NCBI GenBank assembly: GCA_017447865.1
Contig: JAFSMO010000011.1
Span: 1 to 53,730, forward strand
Origin: Thermoguttaceae bacterium
GTDB lineage: Bacteria > Planctomycetota > Planctomycetia > Pirellulales > Thermoguttaceae
Length of the DNA stretch: 53,730 nt
Direction: 5' to 3'
Of this stretch, positions 17,556 through 26,993 are shown piece after piece. Position numbers and translations under genes: made by a program. The first letter of the stretch is position 1. Each line of letters starts with the position of its first letter. Below the pieces are notes generated by a model that ran no database searches, was not told the origin of the DNA, and saw only the letters and a program-made list of their open reading frames with translations.

Positions 17556-18883
17556 GAAGAAAACTCTCCCGTCTGTGGTAATTCGAGTGCCTTGTCAACA
17601 TCAAAACCCTGGAGTATCATGTTTTCGCCGTTTTCGTTAACTGCACGAACTTTACGCTGATATTCCTTGAGACAGGAAGCCAGTTCCTCCTTGGTGTCAC
17701 ATACAAGATAAAGCCTGGAAAGGACTTGCTTTTCTGTGCCGATCCACTCGGGTTTGACCACATCACCCTCGTAGATCCTCTGAATATTCGCCACGACGCG
17801 AGGATCCTGCCCGATGTCTTCAAAACCTTGAATGTGACTGACGGTACCGGCTCGAAGCAGAAACCAAAGCGTACTGGCCCATTTCCCGCGCAATCGGACA
17901 TCATCTTCCCGGGCAAGATCGACTTCCCCTTCCGAACCGGTCATGGCGAAACGAATCAGCATTTCACGCTGATCGAAACCATGAATGGCCTTCATCAACA
18001 AATGAGGCGCTTCTCCCTGAAGCCGAAATCCCGTGTCATAGACATAGAATTCGCCGTTTTCATAAAAACCCGTAAGCATCAATACGCCATTGCGGATCCC
18101 GATATCCTGGAACATGCGCACAACATTGGGATGCATGCGGGTAAGGTATTCTTCCAGATGTTTCGAGGGATAAGTGCCCCCCAAACAAACCCTGCTCAGA
18201 CCGGGCTGTTCGCTGGTGGTATAGCGGTCGTAGATACAGGATGCGCTGCAGTACCCATCCTTAAACGTGTAATACATTCCCACATCTTCGCATTGCATAT
18301 ACTTTTCGGTAACAAAGCGTTTGCATCTGGAAAAACGGAGAGCTTTCTGGACCGCTGCTTCCAATTCTGACGGTTGGCTGCAAACCGTCATGCCCAGCCC
18401 GCTGTAACCGTCAACAGGCTTGATCATTACGGGAAATTGAATTCTTGCGATGTCCTTGGGATCCAGCGTTTCGTCCAGAAAAAAATCGGGAATGCCATGG
18501 ATCCCATACCGTTCGCAGGTAGCTTTGAAAATGTCTTTATAAGAAAAAACATTTACAATGTCCTGGGTTGCGTAACATGGAAGATTAAGGGCTTCGCAAA
18601 CTTTACAGTAAACGGGCACTAAAATATCGGCAACGCCCACCAATACACCATCGACTTTTTCACGATTGGCAAGGGCGATGAGGCCGGGAGTGTCCAAACC
18701 ATCAACATCGAAGGCTTTATACGCTGATTTTTTGGCTGCATCATCAGGCAAATTGCTGGTTACCAGTGTTTTAACGCCTAAAGCATTGGCAGTTTCAACC
18801 AACGGAATGGTTTCAGGATTTGCTCCTAGGATCAGGAGTTTCTTGCCTGCTAAATTTGAATCTTTGTGGTTTTGATCTTTCAT
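17552..18883 (-). CDS. ATP-grasp domain protein
   Basis: About 443 residues from the ATG with AGGA six bases upstream; a TTG six codons earlier is less likely. A Rossmann-like pre-grasp domain (KKLLILGANPETIPLVETA) is followed by VFSYKDIFKATCERYGI, then QFPVMIKPVDGYSGLGMTV, the ATP-grasp lysine and glycine-rich loop. RLQGEAPHLL probably belongs to the metal-binding part. Members resemble carbamoyl-phosphate synthase, D-Ala-D-Ala ligase or amino-acid ligases, joining a carboxylate to an amine or thiol. In this glycan operon it could link an amino acid or acyl group to an amino sugar, which is inference. Its stop overlaps the SDR start. Confidence 0.83.
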   Translation of the reverse strand: MKDQNHKDSNLAGKKLLILGANPETIPLVETANALGVKTLVTSNLPDDAAKKSAYKAFDVDGLDTPGLIALANREKVDGVLVGVADILVPVYCKVCEALNLPCYATQDIVNVFSYKDIFKATCERYGIHGIPDFFLDETLDPKDIARIQFPVMIKPVDGYSGLGMTVCSQPSELEAAVQKALRFSRCKRFVTEKYMQCEDVGMYYTFKDGYCSASCIYDRYTTSEQPGLSRVCLGGTYPSKHLEEYLTRMHPNVVRMFQDIGIRNGVLMLTGFYENGEFYVYDTGFRLQGEAPHLLMKAIHGFDQREMLIRFAMTGSEGEVDLAREDDVRLRGKWASTLWFLLRAGTVSHIQGFEDIGQDPRVVANIQRIYEGDVVKPEWIGTEKQVLSRLYLVCDTKEELASCLKEYQRKVRAVNENGENMILQGFDVDKALELPQTGEFSS

Positions 18884-18997
18884 TATAATCCTGATGTACA
18901 AAAGACAACTTTGGATTCCATTTCATGTTCATATCAGAATTAGCTTGACATCCTTTGAATATTCAGAAACAAGCTATTTCAAATATGAAATGGCCAA

Positions 18998-19720
18998 TTA
19001 CCCTTTGGTTACTTCTACGATCAAAATCGACTCATCTCTGGTTTCCAGACCGCACAATTCAGAGTAATCGGACTTTCCATTATTGCATTTGGTTATTATT
19101 GCTGATGAATCCACTTCCCGGATTCTCCGCTCCAATTCTTCATAATCGTATAACCATTGATGCCCCCACCAACGAAAACTGATATTAATCTTTTCTGCCC
19201 TGGTTTTGATAAACGTCAAGTTAAATTTTTTAAGAGATGGATTCTCTTTCCAATGTTCGTCATAATATGAAGCCACCGTCTTTGCCAGATCCGGCATTGC
19301 GATCCTGATCACACCTCCTGGTTTCAGCACCTTTAGGCATGATTTCAGGAATACTTTTCCTTGCTCAACGGAAAGATGTTCAAGGAAATGTTCATTAAAA
19401 ATAAAATCAACACTGTTTGCCGGAAAAGGAAGCCCTCGGCTTAAATTCCAATTTAAGTCCAATTTGGAAATGTTATAGTCGGAATTATTGTCAATATTAA
19501 TCCAACCTTCTTTATAATCTGTACCGCAACCAAGATTCAGCTTGATGACTTCTTTACTGTGAATTCGTTTTTTGATTTTATACAAATTATGTAACGTCAG
19601 GAAAAAACGAAATGGAGCAACCAAGAAGTAAAAAACTTTAAGGATAGAAACTTTTAAGGGATAGTACTTCTTTTGAGTTTCTTCAGATTGGAACGATTTC
19701 AAATATGAATACACGGACAT
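18998..19720 (-). CDS. SAM-dependent methyltransferase
   Basis: About 240 residues from the ATG at 19720, which has TTGGAG seven bases upstream and lies inside the last codons of the aminotransferase gene. The longer frame's extra 32 codons overlap that gene further and show no family similarity. The motif I region is KLNLGCGTDYKEGWINIDNN; FIFNEHFLEHLSVEQGKVFL and LKPGGVIRIAMPDL complete the fold. Such proteins are frequent in surface-glycan clusters, where O- or N-methylation of sugars is the expected activity. AT-rich composition matches the other island genes. Confidence 0.83.
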   Translation of the reverse strand: MSVYSYLKSFQSEETQKKYYPLKVSILKVFYFLVAPFRFFLTLHNLYKIKKRIHSKEVIKLNLGCGTDYKEGWINIDNNSDYNISKLDLNWNLSRGLPFPANSVDFIFNEHFLEHLSVEQGKVFLKSCLKVLKPGGVIRIAMPDLAKTVASYYDEHWKENPSLKKFNLTFIKTRAEKINISFRWWGHQWLYDYEELERRIREVDSSAIITKCNNGKSDYSELCGLETRDESILIVEVTKG

Positions 19721-20790
19721 ATCATATCTCCAATTTGTTTGACTATTATTTCTGAGATTCCATAATACAGCGGCAAACACGCAATCCGCACCGCCACATC
19801 TTCCGAGATCGGGCACTCTTGCCGCGTCGGGAGGTACGGCAACGTGTTCAGCGACGGGTAAAAGTACCGGCGGAAGTGAATGTTTTGCGCCTCCAGAGCC
19901 GCCTTGGCCGTCAGGAGAGCCTGCTCACTGGGGAACAGTACCGGGTAGTACGAGTAGTTGTACTCCGTGCCAGCCGGGATGGTCGGACGGGTAAAACGGT
20001 CCCTGAGGAGCGAGTCGTAAAGCTCCACGCTGCGGCGGCGGTCCGCGATGATTTCCGGCACGTGCGGCAGATTGCAAAGCCCCATGGCCGCCTGGAATTC
20101 CGAGGCTTTCGCGTTGATACCAAGGCAAAAATGCTCGTCGCCCGTATGCCCGAAACGTTTGACGAGGTCCACCCGTTGGTGAACTTCCGCGTCCCGGCAA
20201 ATCACGCAGCCGCCTTCGATCGTGTGGAAGAGTTTCGTCGCGTGGAAACTGCACGTCGAAACGTCCCCGAAAGAAAGCAGCGACCGCCCCTTGTACCGGC
20301 AGCCGAAAGCGTGCGCGGCATCGTAAATCACCGGCAGGCCGTACCGCTGGCCAATGTCCGCTAAGGCGTCCACGTCGCATGGGATCCCAAACACGTGGAC
20401 CGCCAGGATCGCGCGGGTCCGGGGCGTGATGGCCGCCTCGACTTTGTTCGGGTCGAGGCAGAGCGTTTGCGGGTCAATATCGACGTAAACCGGTGTGCAG
20501 CGTTCCCACAAAATGGCCGAGGTCGTCGCAACGTAGGTGAACGGCGTCGTGATGATTTCCCCCTCGGTGATCTCCAACCCCCGCAGGGCGAGCTGGAGCG
20601 CGACCGTGCCGTTGGTCACAAACTGTAAATTATCCACGCCGAGGAATGCGCGCAGTTTCCCTTCCAGCTCAAGCAAGAGCGGGCCATTGTTCGTGAACTG
20701 GCACGTGGTGAGAATCTGCTTAACATACCGCTGATATTCCTCCAGCGGCGGCGAGTAACTCTTTGTAACGAAAACAGGGGTTATATCCAT
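19699..20790 (-). CDS. DegT/DnrJ/EryC1/StrS family sugar aminotransferase
   Basis: A protein of 363 residues. It uses PLP to aminate a nucleotide-linked keto sugar. The PLP lysine is K186 in SFHATKLFHTIEGG, and the PLP-binding aspartate is in VIYDAAHAFG (D157). A substrate and phosphate region is FVTNGTVALQLAL. It is the first gene of the eight-gene minus-strand glycan operon. The upstream interval to the divergent flippase gene is AT-rich and should hold both promoters. The product is expected to be an amino sugar later modified by the downstream methyltransferase, ATP-grasp and SDR enzymes. Confidence 0.92.
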   Translation of the reverse strand: MDITPVFVTKSYSPPLEEYQRYVKQILTTCQFTNNGPLLLELEGKLRAFLGVDNLQFVTNGTVALQLALRGLEITEGEIITTPFTYVATTSAILWERCTPVYVDIDPQTLCLDPNKVEAAITPRTRAILAVHVFGIPCDVDALADIGQRYGLPVIYDAAHAFGCRYKGRSLLSFGDVSTCSFHATKLFHTIEGGCVICRDAEVHQRVDLVKRFGHTGDEHFCLGINAKASEFQAAMGLCNLPHVPEIIADRRRSVELYDSLLRDRFTRPTIPAGTEYNYSYYPVLFPSEQALLTAKAALEAQNIHFRRYFYPSLNTLPYLPTRQECPISEDVAVRIACLPLYYGISEIIVKQIGDMICPCIHI

Positions 20791-20885
20791 TTCGGTAAAA
20801 TTGGGGAAAATAATAAACTTTTATGTTAATTTTTTTATACCAGTTTTTCCGATATAGGTCAATAGCAAATTTAGAAGAATATTTT

Positions 20886-22358
20886 ATGACTCAGGAACGC
20901 CTCGACCACAAAACGTTCAAGTCCGCGGGACCTTCATTGATCCTCCAAGTGCTGTCTCAAGGGATTCAGCTCATGGTGGGCATATTACTGTTGCGTCTCC
21001 TCGAGCCGAGAGATTACGGGATTTGGGGGATTTTGGGGATTTTTTGGTCCGTAGGAAGTATTTTTCTATGGGGCGGGTTCGGGACTGCGCTGACACAGAA
21101 AAAGGAAGTCAATAAGCACGACCTCGATTCAGTCTTTTACTATAACATGGCCATGGCCGGTTTCTGTGCCCTTCTTCTTTTTTTATCTGCGGGCTGGTTG
21201 GCGGATTTTTTTGACCAACCCGTTTTAAAACCGGTAATGAATGTAATCCTTTGGACCTTTCCCATTTCTGCTGCGGGAGCGATTCAGTACATTCTCCTCA
21301 ATCGGCAAATGAGACAGGACCTGGTTAATCTGGCGATTTTTATCGGGCAAGTTGCGGCGATTCCTCCGACGCTTTACATAGCCTGGAAGGGGTACGGCGT
21401 GTGGGCGCTTGCGTGGCAGATGTTCTTTTCGCAATGCGTTTCTACCGTGACGGTATTCTGTTTTTGTCATTGGATTCCCGGGTTGAATTTTAGTTTCAAG
21501 GCTCTCGGTACTCTGTTCAAGTATGGTTCGAACATTTTGTTTGCAGGGTTACTCGATAATATATTCATGAATATATATAATGTCGTGATTGGCAAAATTT
21601 ATCCTATCGCGACGCTGGGCTATTACGAACGAGGGCGGCAGTATGCCGTCATCTGGCCCCAAAGCGTTCAGATGACCATTGGAAACGTTTTGTTTGCGGC
21701 CTTTTCTAAGATTCAGGAAGACATTCCCCGGTTGAAGACTGCGGTGATCGAGTCGCTCAAAATGTCCGTTTTCATCACTTTTTTCCCGTCGTTGTTGATT
21801 GCAGTGCTAGGGGTTCCGTTCGTGACGATCGTTTTTTCAGAGAAATGGCTTCCGATCGTGCCCTATTTTCAGACGCTGACGTTGAGCTTCGTTCTGATGC
21901 CGCTCTCCGCTCTGAATCTGCAAATCCTGAACGCACGCGGACGTTCCGGAGTGTACCTCGGACTCGTGTCGCTCAACAAAGTGTTCGTCGTTATTAATAT
22001 TCTGTCCACGGTCTGGTTCACCGTGATGGCGATGGTTTGGGGGATGGTTGTGGTCTCTTGCGTGTCGCTTTATTTTAACACGCGGTACACCAAACGGCTT
22101 CTGGGGTACGGCTTGCGCTTGCAGGCTTTGGACTCTCTTCCGTATCTGATTTACTCGTTAATTTCAAGCGGAGCGGCCTGGGGCCTTTACCGACTTTTGT
22201 GGCCCGTGAATCACTGGCTCGGTCTGCTTGTTCCGATGGCGGCGGGGTGTGTGGTGTACCTCCTGCTCAACATTTTCTGCTATTCCCCCGCATTCGATAC
22301 TGCGTGGAGGCTCTTAAAAGAACAGTTCGTAGAAAGACGAAAGAAGGTTGAGAGTTGA
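20886..22358 (+). CDS. Polysaccharide flippase (Wzx/MATE-like, PST family)
   Basis: About 490 residues from the ATG beginning MTQERLDHKTFKSAG. The longer frame starts 21 codons earlier; neither start has a strong ribosome-binding site. I see about 12-14 hydrophobic helices, with the family-typical start SAGPSLILQVLSQGIQLMVG and the GTALTQKKE segment. Such proteins move undecaprenyl-linked repeat units from the cytoplasmic to the periplasmic face. It is divergent from the glycan operon, consistent with a role in exporting its product. It converges on the DPM1-like gene with a terminator between. Confidence 0.87.
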   Translation: MTQERLDHKTFKSAGPSLILQVLSQGIQLMVGILLLRLLEPRDYGIWGILGIFWSVGSIFLWGGFGTALTQKKEVNKHDLDSVFYYNMAMAGFCALLLFLSAGWLADFFDQPVLKPVMNVILWTFPISAAGAIQYILLNRQMRQDLVNLAIFIGQVAAIPPTLYIAWKGYGVWALAWQMFFSQCVSTVTVFCFCHWIPGLNFSFKALGTLFKYGSNILFAGLLDNIFMNIYNVVIGKIYPIATLGYYERGRQYAVIWPQSVQMTIGNVLFAAFSKIQEDIPRLKTAVIESLKMSVFITFFPSLLIAVLGVPFVTIVFSEKWLPIVPYFQTLTLSFVLMPLSALNLQILNARGRSGVYLGLVSLNKVFVVINILSTVWFTVMAMVWGMVVVSCVSLYFNTRYTKRLLGYGLRLQALDSLPYLIYSLISSGAAWGLYRLLWPVNHWLGLLVPMAAGCVVYLLLNIFCYSPAFDTAWRLLKEQFVERRKKVES

Positions 22359-22406
22359 GACTTCGACCCATAAAAAGCACCAGGCTTTTCCAGCTCAACT
22401 CTCAAC
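22347..22406. terminator. Nested hairpin between convergent genes
   Basis: Perfect 13-bp inverted arms gttgagagttgag and ctcaactctcaac enclose an inner hairpin aaaagc-accag-gctttt (22373-22389). The left arm overlaps the end of the flippase gene. The A/T-flanked inner stem can terminate in both directions. Confidence 0.65.
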
Positions 22407-22433
22407 TCTCAAAACTCAACACTAAATCAGAGT

Positions 22434-23264
22434 TTATTTCGCGAACAGGCCGTACTTGACGATGCACCAGATCGCTTTGATGCCGTCACGCCAGCCGATT
22501 TTCTTTCCTTCGGCGTAGGAGCGGCCCTCGTAGCTGATAGCGATTTCGTAAACCCGCAGTTTGGCGCGGGCGATGTACGTCGTGACCTCCGGCTCGAAAC
22601 CGAACCGGTTCTGGCGCAGTTTCGGGAGGATCTCTTCCAGGCACTCGCGGCGGAAAACCTTGTAGCACGTCTCCATGTCGGTCAGGCGCAGGTTGGTGAA
22701 GCAGTTCGAGAGGAACGTCAGGAATTTGTTCCCCATCGTGTGCCAGAAATACACGACGCGGTGCAGGTCGCTCTGGATGTAACGGCTCCCGTACACGACG
22801 TCGGCCTTCCCCTCCACGATCGGCTTGACCAGTTTCGGGTACTCGTTCGGGTCGTACTCGAGGTCGGCGTCCTGAATGATGACCACGTCGCCTTTGACTT
22901 CCGCGAAACCGGTGCGCAAAGCCGCGCCTTTTCCCTGATTCTTCTCGTGGAAAAAGAGCCGGACGGAGTTCATCCCGTTCCCCTCGTAAGAGGTGCGGAT
23001 CTCCTCGAGCGACTGGCGCGTATTGTCCCGGCTGCAGTCGTCGATCAGCAGAATTTCCTTCCGGATCGGCACGTTGGCGACCAGGTCCACGATTTCGAAA
23101 ATCGTTTTCTCCTCGTTGTAAACCGGGATCACCACGCTCAGGAGAAAATCGTCCGGAATTTCAAAGAGACCAAGCTCTTTGGCGGTCGTTTCTCCAAGCA
23201 CCGAACAGACAGACTGGTACCAATCGTGAGAAAAAATCGGGGACGTTGTGGACGGCTCGTTCAT
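22434..23264 (-). CDS. GT2 glycosyltransferase, dolichol-phosphate mannosyltransferase (DPM1)-like
   Basis: About 276 residues from the ATG (a TTG two codons upstream is an alternative). A short leader of about 40 residues precedes the GT-A domain: [25 protein letters not shown] and [13 protein letters not shown] (DxD). The segment [15 protein letters not shown] and a C-terminus [16 protein letters not shown] without membrane helices fit DPM1-type soluble enzymes. These transfer a sugar from a nucleotide donor to polyprenyl phosphate, making the lipid-linked donor used by GT-C enzymes. Several large polytopic candidates for such GT-C enzymes lie just downstream in the window. Donor sugar is unknown. 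Confidence 0.87.
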   Translation of the reverse strand: MNEPSTTSPIFSHDWYQSVCSVLGETTAKELGLFEIPDDFLLSVVIPVYNEEKTIFEIVDLVANVPIRKEILLIDDCSRDNTRQSLEEIRTSYEGNGMNSVRLFFHEKNQGKGAALRTGFAEVKGDVVIIQDADLEYDPNEYPKLVKPIVEGKADVVYGSRYIQSDLHRVVYFWHTMGNKFLTFLSNCFTNLRLTDMETCYKVFRRECLEEILPKLRQNRFGFEPEVTTYIARAKLRVYEIAISYEGRSYAEGKKIGWRDGIKAIWCIVKYGLFAK

Positions 23265-23367
23265 AATCAATCCGTAAATGCGCTCAAGAGAAAAATCGAA
23301 AGTTTTTCTCTAATCGGTTAAATTGCCAAAATTCTTTAAATTTCCTGTTTCAGGTTTCTGGAAGGCC

Positions 23368-23394
23368 TTGAAAATATTTCCTGCCGTGTATAAT
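23368..23394 (+). promoter_or_regulatory. Probable promoter of the UbiA-family gene
   Basis: TTGAAA and a perfect TATAAT lie 15 bp apart, a short spacer. The element is upstream of the plus-strand UbiA gene in a divergent intergenic region. Confidence 0.5.
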
Positions 23395-23451
23395 ATAAGA
23401 TTAAGAGTCGCGAATCGTATGTGGAGTTGAAAAACCTTTAGTGCTCATAAA

Positions 23452-24336
23452 ATGTTCCTTGATTACCTGAAAATCCTTCGCCCCAAGCAGTGGGCCAAAA
23501 ATATTTTTGTCCTCTTGCCGATTTTATTCGGTGAAGTCTGGAAAACCATGCCCCCTGAGCGGATCGTCATGCTGAGTGGACTGGCTTTTGCAGCGTTCTG
23601 CGCGTGGTCCAGTGCCGGGTACATTTTGAACGACGTGATCGACCGTCAGGCCGACGCCGTTCACCCACGGAAGAAAAACCGCCCGATCGCTTCGGGAAAG
23701 GTTTCGATCGCCTGGGCTCTGGGACTCGCTTTTCTGTTACTGGTTCTGAGCATCGCGGGAGCGTTGATTTCCCCACTGCCGCACTGGATCCCGATCATCG
23801 GCGCCGTGTACCTTCTGAACACGACGCTGTACTGCGTCTGGCTCAAAAAGCAGGTCCTGCTGGACGTTTTTTCGATCGCGCTGGGCTTTGTTCTGCGCGT
23901 TCTGGCCGGCTGCGCCGCGCTCTCGTTGGTTCCCTCAAACTGGATACTGGTCTGCACGTTTTCGCTGGCAATTTTCCTTGGCTTCGGGAAGCGCCGGATG
24001 GAGATCGCGTGCCTGACCGACGGTCAGGAAAAGGATTTTCGCGCCGTTCTGGCCCAGTACCCGCGGGAGTACGTGAACTTCCTCCTCGGGGTTTCCGGAA
24101 CGGTCAGCCTGATGGCGTACCTCTTCTATACGCTCTCGCCGGAGACGTTCAACCAGCACGAAACTCAAAACCTGATTTACAGCGTGCCGTTCGTGTTTTA
24201 CGGCGTTTTCCGGTACGCCCGAGACGCGATGAGCGGCCAGTTCGACGGCCCCGACGAGGTTCTCCTGCGTGACCGGCCGTTCCTGATTTGCGGGCTTTTG
24301 TGGGCGTTTAGCGTCGCCTGGATTTTGGCCCAGTAG
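23452..24336 (+). CDS. UbiA-family decaprenyl-phosphate phosphoribosyltransferase-like protein
   Basis: A protein of 294 residues with eight or so membrane helices. The first UbiA aspartate motif reads NDVIDRQAD at 60-68, followed by HPRKKNRPIASG at 71-82. That combination is typical of the DPPR synthase branch (Rv3806c-like) rather than quinone prenyltransferases. These enzymes attach phosphoribose from PRPP to polyprenyl phosphate, the first step to a lipid-linked pentose (arabinose-type) donor. The neighbourhood of polyprenyl-glycan genes supports such a role. The last 29 bp overlap the convergent membrane-protein gene. The branch assignment is likely; the product sugar is inferred. Confidence 0.83.
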   Translation: MFLDYLKILRPKQWAKNIFVLLPILFGEVWKTMPPERIVMLSGLAFAAFCAWSSAGYILNDVIDRQADAVHPRKKNRPIASGKVSIAWALGLAFLLLVLSIAGALISPLPHWIPIIGAVYLLNTTLYCVWLKKQVLLDVFSIALGFVLRVLAGCAALSLVPSNWILVCTFSLAIFLGFGKRRMEIACLTDGQEKDFRAVLAQYPREYVNFLLGVSGTVSLMAYLFYTLSPETFNQHETQNLIYSVPFVFYGVFRYARDAMSGQFDGPDEVLLRDRPFLICGLLWAFSVAWILAQ

Positions 24337-25855
24337 TTCCGAGGAAGTTTCCCGCGCACGGGTCGTCCCGCTCCAGAAGATCATGTACCGAGTGGAGGCG
24401 CTCGTCGCGAATGTAGTACCGCGGCTCGTTTCCATCGACACACTCCGGCCCCGCCGCGAATGCCACGGTTTCCGAGCCGCGCAGGACTCCGACGTACGTC
24501 AGAATCGTGTTTCCGGCGCAGCGTTTGAACTCCATCAGAGGGGTCAGCGCCCCGATCAGGAAAACGCAGACGATCAGGACTCGCCGCCAGCTTGGGGTTT
24601 CGGCCGAGTACCACGTCTGAAGGACCGCCAGCATGAGGAACGTGAAGCAAGGGATCGCCGTCCGCATCGCGAAGTCCGCCCCGCCGCCAAGTTTGAAAAA
24701 CGACGTAACGCACACGACCGCGAGGCAGATCCCCAGCTCGGCGTTCCACTTTCGCCCAATGCAAAGGAGCCATACGCCAAATTCCGTCAGGAAGTAAACG
24801 CCGAAAAGCGTCCATTCGTGCGCCGTGGCCGGGAAAACGAACTGCGAGTGGCCGCTCGAAAGGTTTCCGCTGTAAAAGTGCGCGATAATCAAAACCACCG
24901 GGATCGAGAGGAGATTCGCAGGGGTGCAGACCGTCCGAAGCGCGGCGGGGATTCGGAACTCCGCGTCTTTCAGAAGCCGCCAGACCATCACCGGGAAAAG
25001 TCCCAGCGCCGGAAATGGGGCCGAAAGAAAAAGGGCCGCGTAAATCAGAAGCACGCCGCGCCAGTCCCGAAGCATGAGGAAAAGCATCAGCGCGAGCAGG
25101 AACGGCACGCTCTGGTTGAAGACCCAGAACAAAAGCCCGGTCATGGAACTGTTGAGCCACGGGTGCGTGAACCACTCCAGATGCGGAGCGTTTCGGGGAC
25201 CGAAGCAGGCCGCGATTTTTCCCCAAACCGTGGCCATTTCGGGAGTTTCCACGACGGACCGGTGGAACATCAGGTACGGGATGAAATCCAGACCGCTGAA
25301 CCCGATGAAGAAAACCAGCGGCCAGAGGGAAAACCTCCCGAGCCGCTGCGAAAGCAGGACGTAAGTCGCGAAAACCGCCAGAAACGCCTGAACGAAACTC
25401 ACGAAGTACGCGGCATTGACCGCAGTTTCCGGCGCTGCGCCCGCCATCAGGACGGCTTTCCCCCCCAATGCCGGGAGCAGAAAGAAGCCGAAATAGTAAA
25501 CCAGCGTGGTCCCGTCCTCGGGAAAAACGACCGGCCAGTCCCGCAGCGTCAGGTCGAACAGGACGGCGTTTCGGTAGTAGTGGTCGTAGTTTTGGTACGC
25601 GTAGCCGCCGATCCCCGACGCAAAAACCCAGCACGCCGTCAAAAGGGCCGCGAAAACGAGCGTCCGGCGGTTTTCCACGAACGGAATTTCCGGGAATTCG
25701 GCCTTCCGAAGCCACCACCCCAAGCTCCCGCAGCAGAGCAGAACGACCGGAATACTGACTGCCACCGGCAGCCAGCCCAACGTGAAAATGAGGAACGGGA
25801 GCGTCAGAAGCGTGATGCACGCGACGTAAAATATTCGGGTGAGGGAAATATTCAT
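24308..25855 (-). CDS. Large polytopic membrane protein, possible GT-C glycosyltransferase
   Basis: A protein of 515 residues with about 12 predicted membrane helices, starting NISLTRIFYVACITLLTLPF. The loop YAYQNYDHYYRNAVLFDL, soon after the third helix, carries acidic and aromatic residues of the kind found in the first extracytoplasmic loop of GT-C enzymes. I do not recognise a specific family. The context (DPM1-like and DPPR-like enzymes making polyprenyl-linked sugars) makes a polyprenyl-sugar-dependent transferase plausible. Its 3' end overlaps the UbiA gene end-to-end by 29 bp. Confidence 0.65.
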   Translation of the reverse strand: MNISLTRIFYVACITLLTLPFLIFTLGWLPVAVSIPVVLLCCGSLGWWLRKAEFPEIPFVENRRTLVFAALLTACWVFASGIGGYAYQNYDHYYRNAVLFDLTLRDWPVVFPEDGTTLVYYFGFFLLPALGGKAVLMAGAAPETAVNAAYFVSFVQAFLAVFATYVLLSQRLGRFSLWPLVFFIGFSGLDFIPYLMFHRSVVETPEMATVWGKIAACFGPRNAPHLEWFTHPWLNSSMTGLLFWVFNQSVPFLLALMLFLMLRDWRGVLLIYAALFLSAPFPALGLFPVMVWRLLKDAEFRIPAALRTVCTPANLLSIPVVLIIAHFYSGNLSSGHSQFVFPATAHEWTLFGVYFLTEFGVWLLCIGRKWNAELGICLAVVCVTSFFKLGGGADFAMRTAIPCFTFLMLAVLQTWYSAETPSWRRVLIVCVFLIGALTPLMEFKRCAGNTILTYVGVLRGSETVAFAAGPECVDGNEPRYYIRDERLHSVHDLLERDDPCAGNFLGTTGPKSRRR

Positions 25856-25955
25856 TTTTTTTCGATCAGGTTAAAGGTTTTTCCATCATACCCTGATCGG
25901 GATGATCTGTCAAGGGGGTTTCCCCAACGCTCGCCCTTTTTTCAGGATTCGCCTA

Positions 25956-26984
25956 ATGGGAATTTTCACTTTATTTTTGAGTTTTTTGATCCTGTTTCCC
26001 TCAGTTTGGAAGTGGAAGGGGTTCCACGACGAAACCTTGAGCAAAGAGCACACCAATATTTTGCGTGGAATCTTTGCCTTTTGCATCATGGGCGGCCACA
26101 TTTCACTCTTTTGGAACACGCATTTCTCCGGGTCCCAAGTAACCGCTTTCTGGATGACGATCGGCACCTGGAGCACCGCCGTTTTCTTTTTCCTTTCCGG
26201 GTATGGGCTGGCTCTGCAAAACAATACCCGGCCGAATTACCTGCACGGTTTTTTGAAAAGGCGATTCCTTAAAGTCCTGATCCCGGCAATTGCGATTTTA
26301 CTGATTTACTATCTTGCGGTGGGCCGTTTCACCCCCGTTTGGGACGTTCTGAGGGATTACCCGCAAAAGAATCCACTGAATGCCAATTCATGGTTCATTT
26401 GGGCGATTTTGTATTTTTATTTTCTTTTCTGGCTTTCGGGAAGATGGATCGACTCGCGTCCCGTGAGCTTCGGTCTCCTCCTGCTTGGGACCGGTTTTTA
26501 TGTGGGTCTCCTTGATCTGGTCCTGCACTTTTCCGGCTGGTGGTTTTACACGTGCGTCCTTTTCCCGATCGGCGTTGCCTGGGGGAACTGGCACAGCAGT
26601 CTCGAGCCCATCGTAAAAAAGTGCTTTTGGCTGCTTCTGCCCGCTGCGTGGCTGGGATTTGCGGCCCTTTACCTGAGAATTCTTCCGCCGGTGAATTTGC
26701 CCGAAATATTGGTCATGTGGTTTGCTTCGACCTGCTGGGTCCTCGGCATTTTACTCGTCGGGATGAAATTTCAGGCTCGGGGAAGATTTTGGCAGTTTTT
26801 GGGAAAGATTTCCCTGGAACTTTACCTGATTCATGGTCTGTGGCTGACGATTTGTGATCGGCCTTTGATGTGGTCCCACCCGTGGATCTTTCCCGCTTCC
26901 GTTTGCGGATTAAGTATTGCTTCAGCGGCAATACTGCATAAGGTTTTCAACCCCGCCTGGCGTGTATTTGCCAATCACCGATAA
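25956..26984 (+). CDS. Acyltransferase family 3 (OafA/WecH-like) membrane protein
   Basis: About 342 residues from the ATG (AGGA nine bases upstream); 18 earlier codons of the frame are not family-like. About ten membrane helices are visible. Family landmarks are LRGIFAFCIMGGHIS with the catalytic-type histidine, TAVFFFLSGYGLAL, and GFLKRRFLKVLIPAI, followed by the late ELYLIHGLWLT. These proteins O-acylate sugars of surface polymers using an acyl-CoA donor. The stop lies nine bases from the end of the convergent next gene. Acceptor is unknown. Confidence 0.85.
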   Translation: MGIFTLFLSFLILFPSVWKWKGFHDETLSKEHTNILRGIFAFCIMGGHISLFWNTHFSGSQVTAFWMTIGTWSTAVFFFLSGYGLALQNNTRPNYLHGFLKRRFLKVLIPAIAILLIYYLAVGRFTPVWDVLRDYPQKNPLNANSWFIWAILYFYFLFWLSGRWIDSRPVSFGLLLLGTGFYVGLLDLVLHFSGWWFYTCVLFPIGVAWGNWHSSLEPIVKKCFWLLLPAAWLGFAALYLRILPPVNLPEILVMWFASTCWVLGILLVGMKFQARGRFWQFLGKISLELYLIHGLWLTICDRPLMWSHPWIFPASVCGLSIASAAILHKVFNPAWRVFANHR

Positions 26985-26993
26985 ACCCTGGTT

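Noticed and set aside
24383..26272. 629-codon plus-strand frame across the 515-residue membrane protein
   Set aside because: Its composition is charged and low complexity (shadow of hydrophobic codons); the minus-strand frame has coherent membrane helices.
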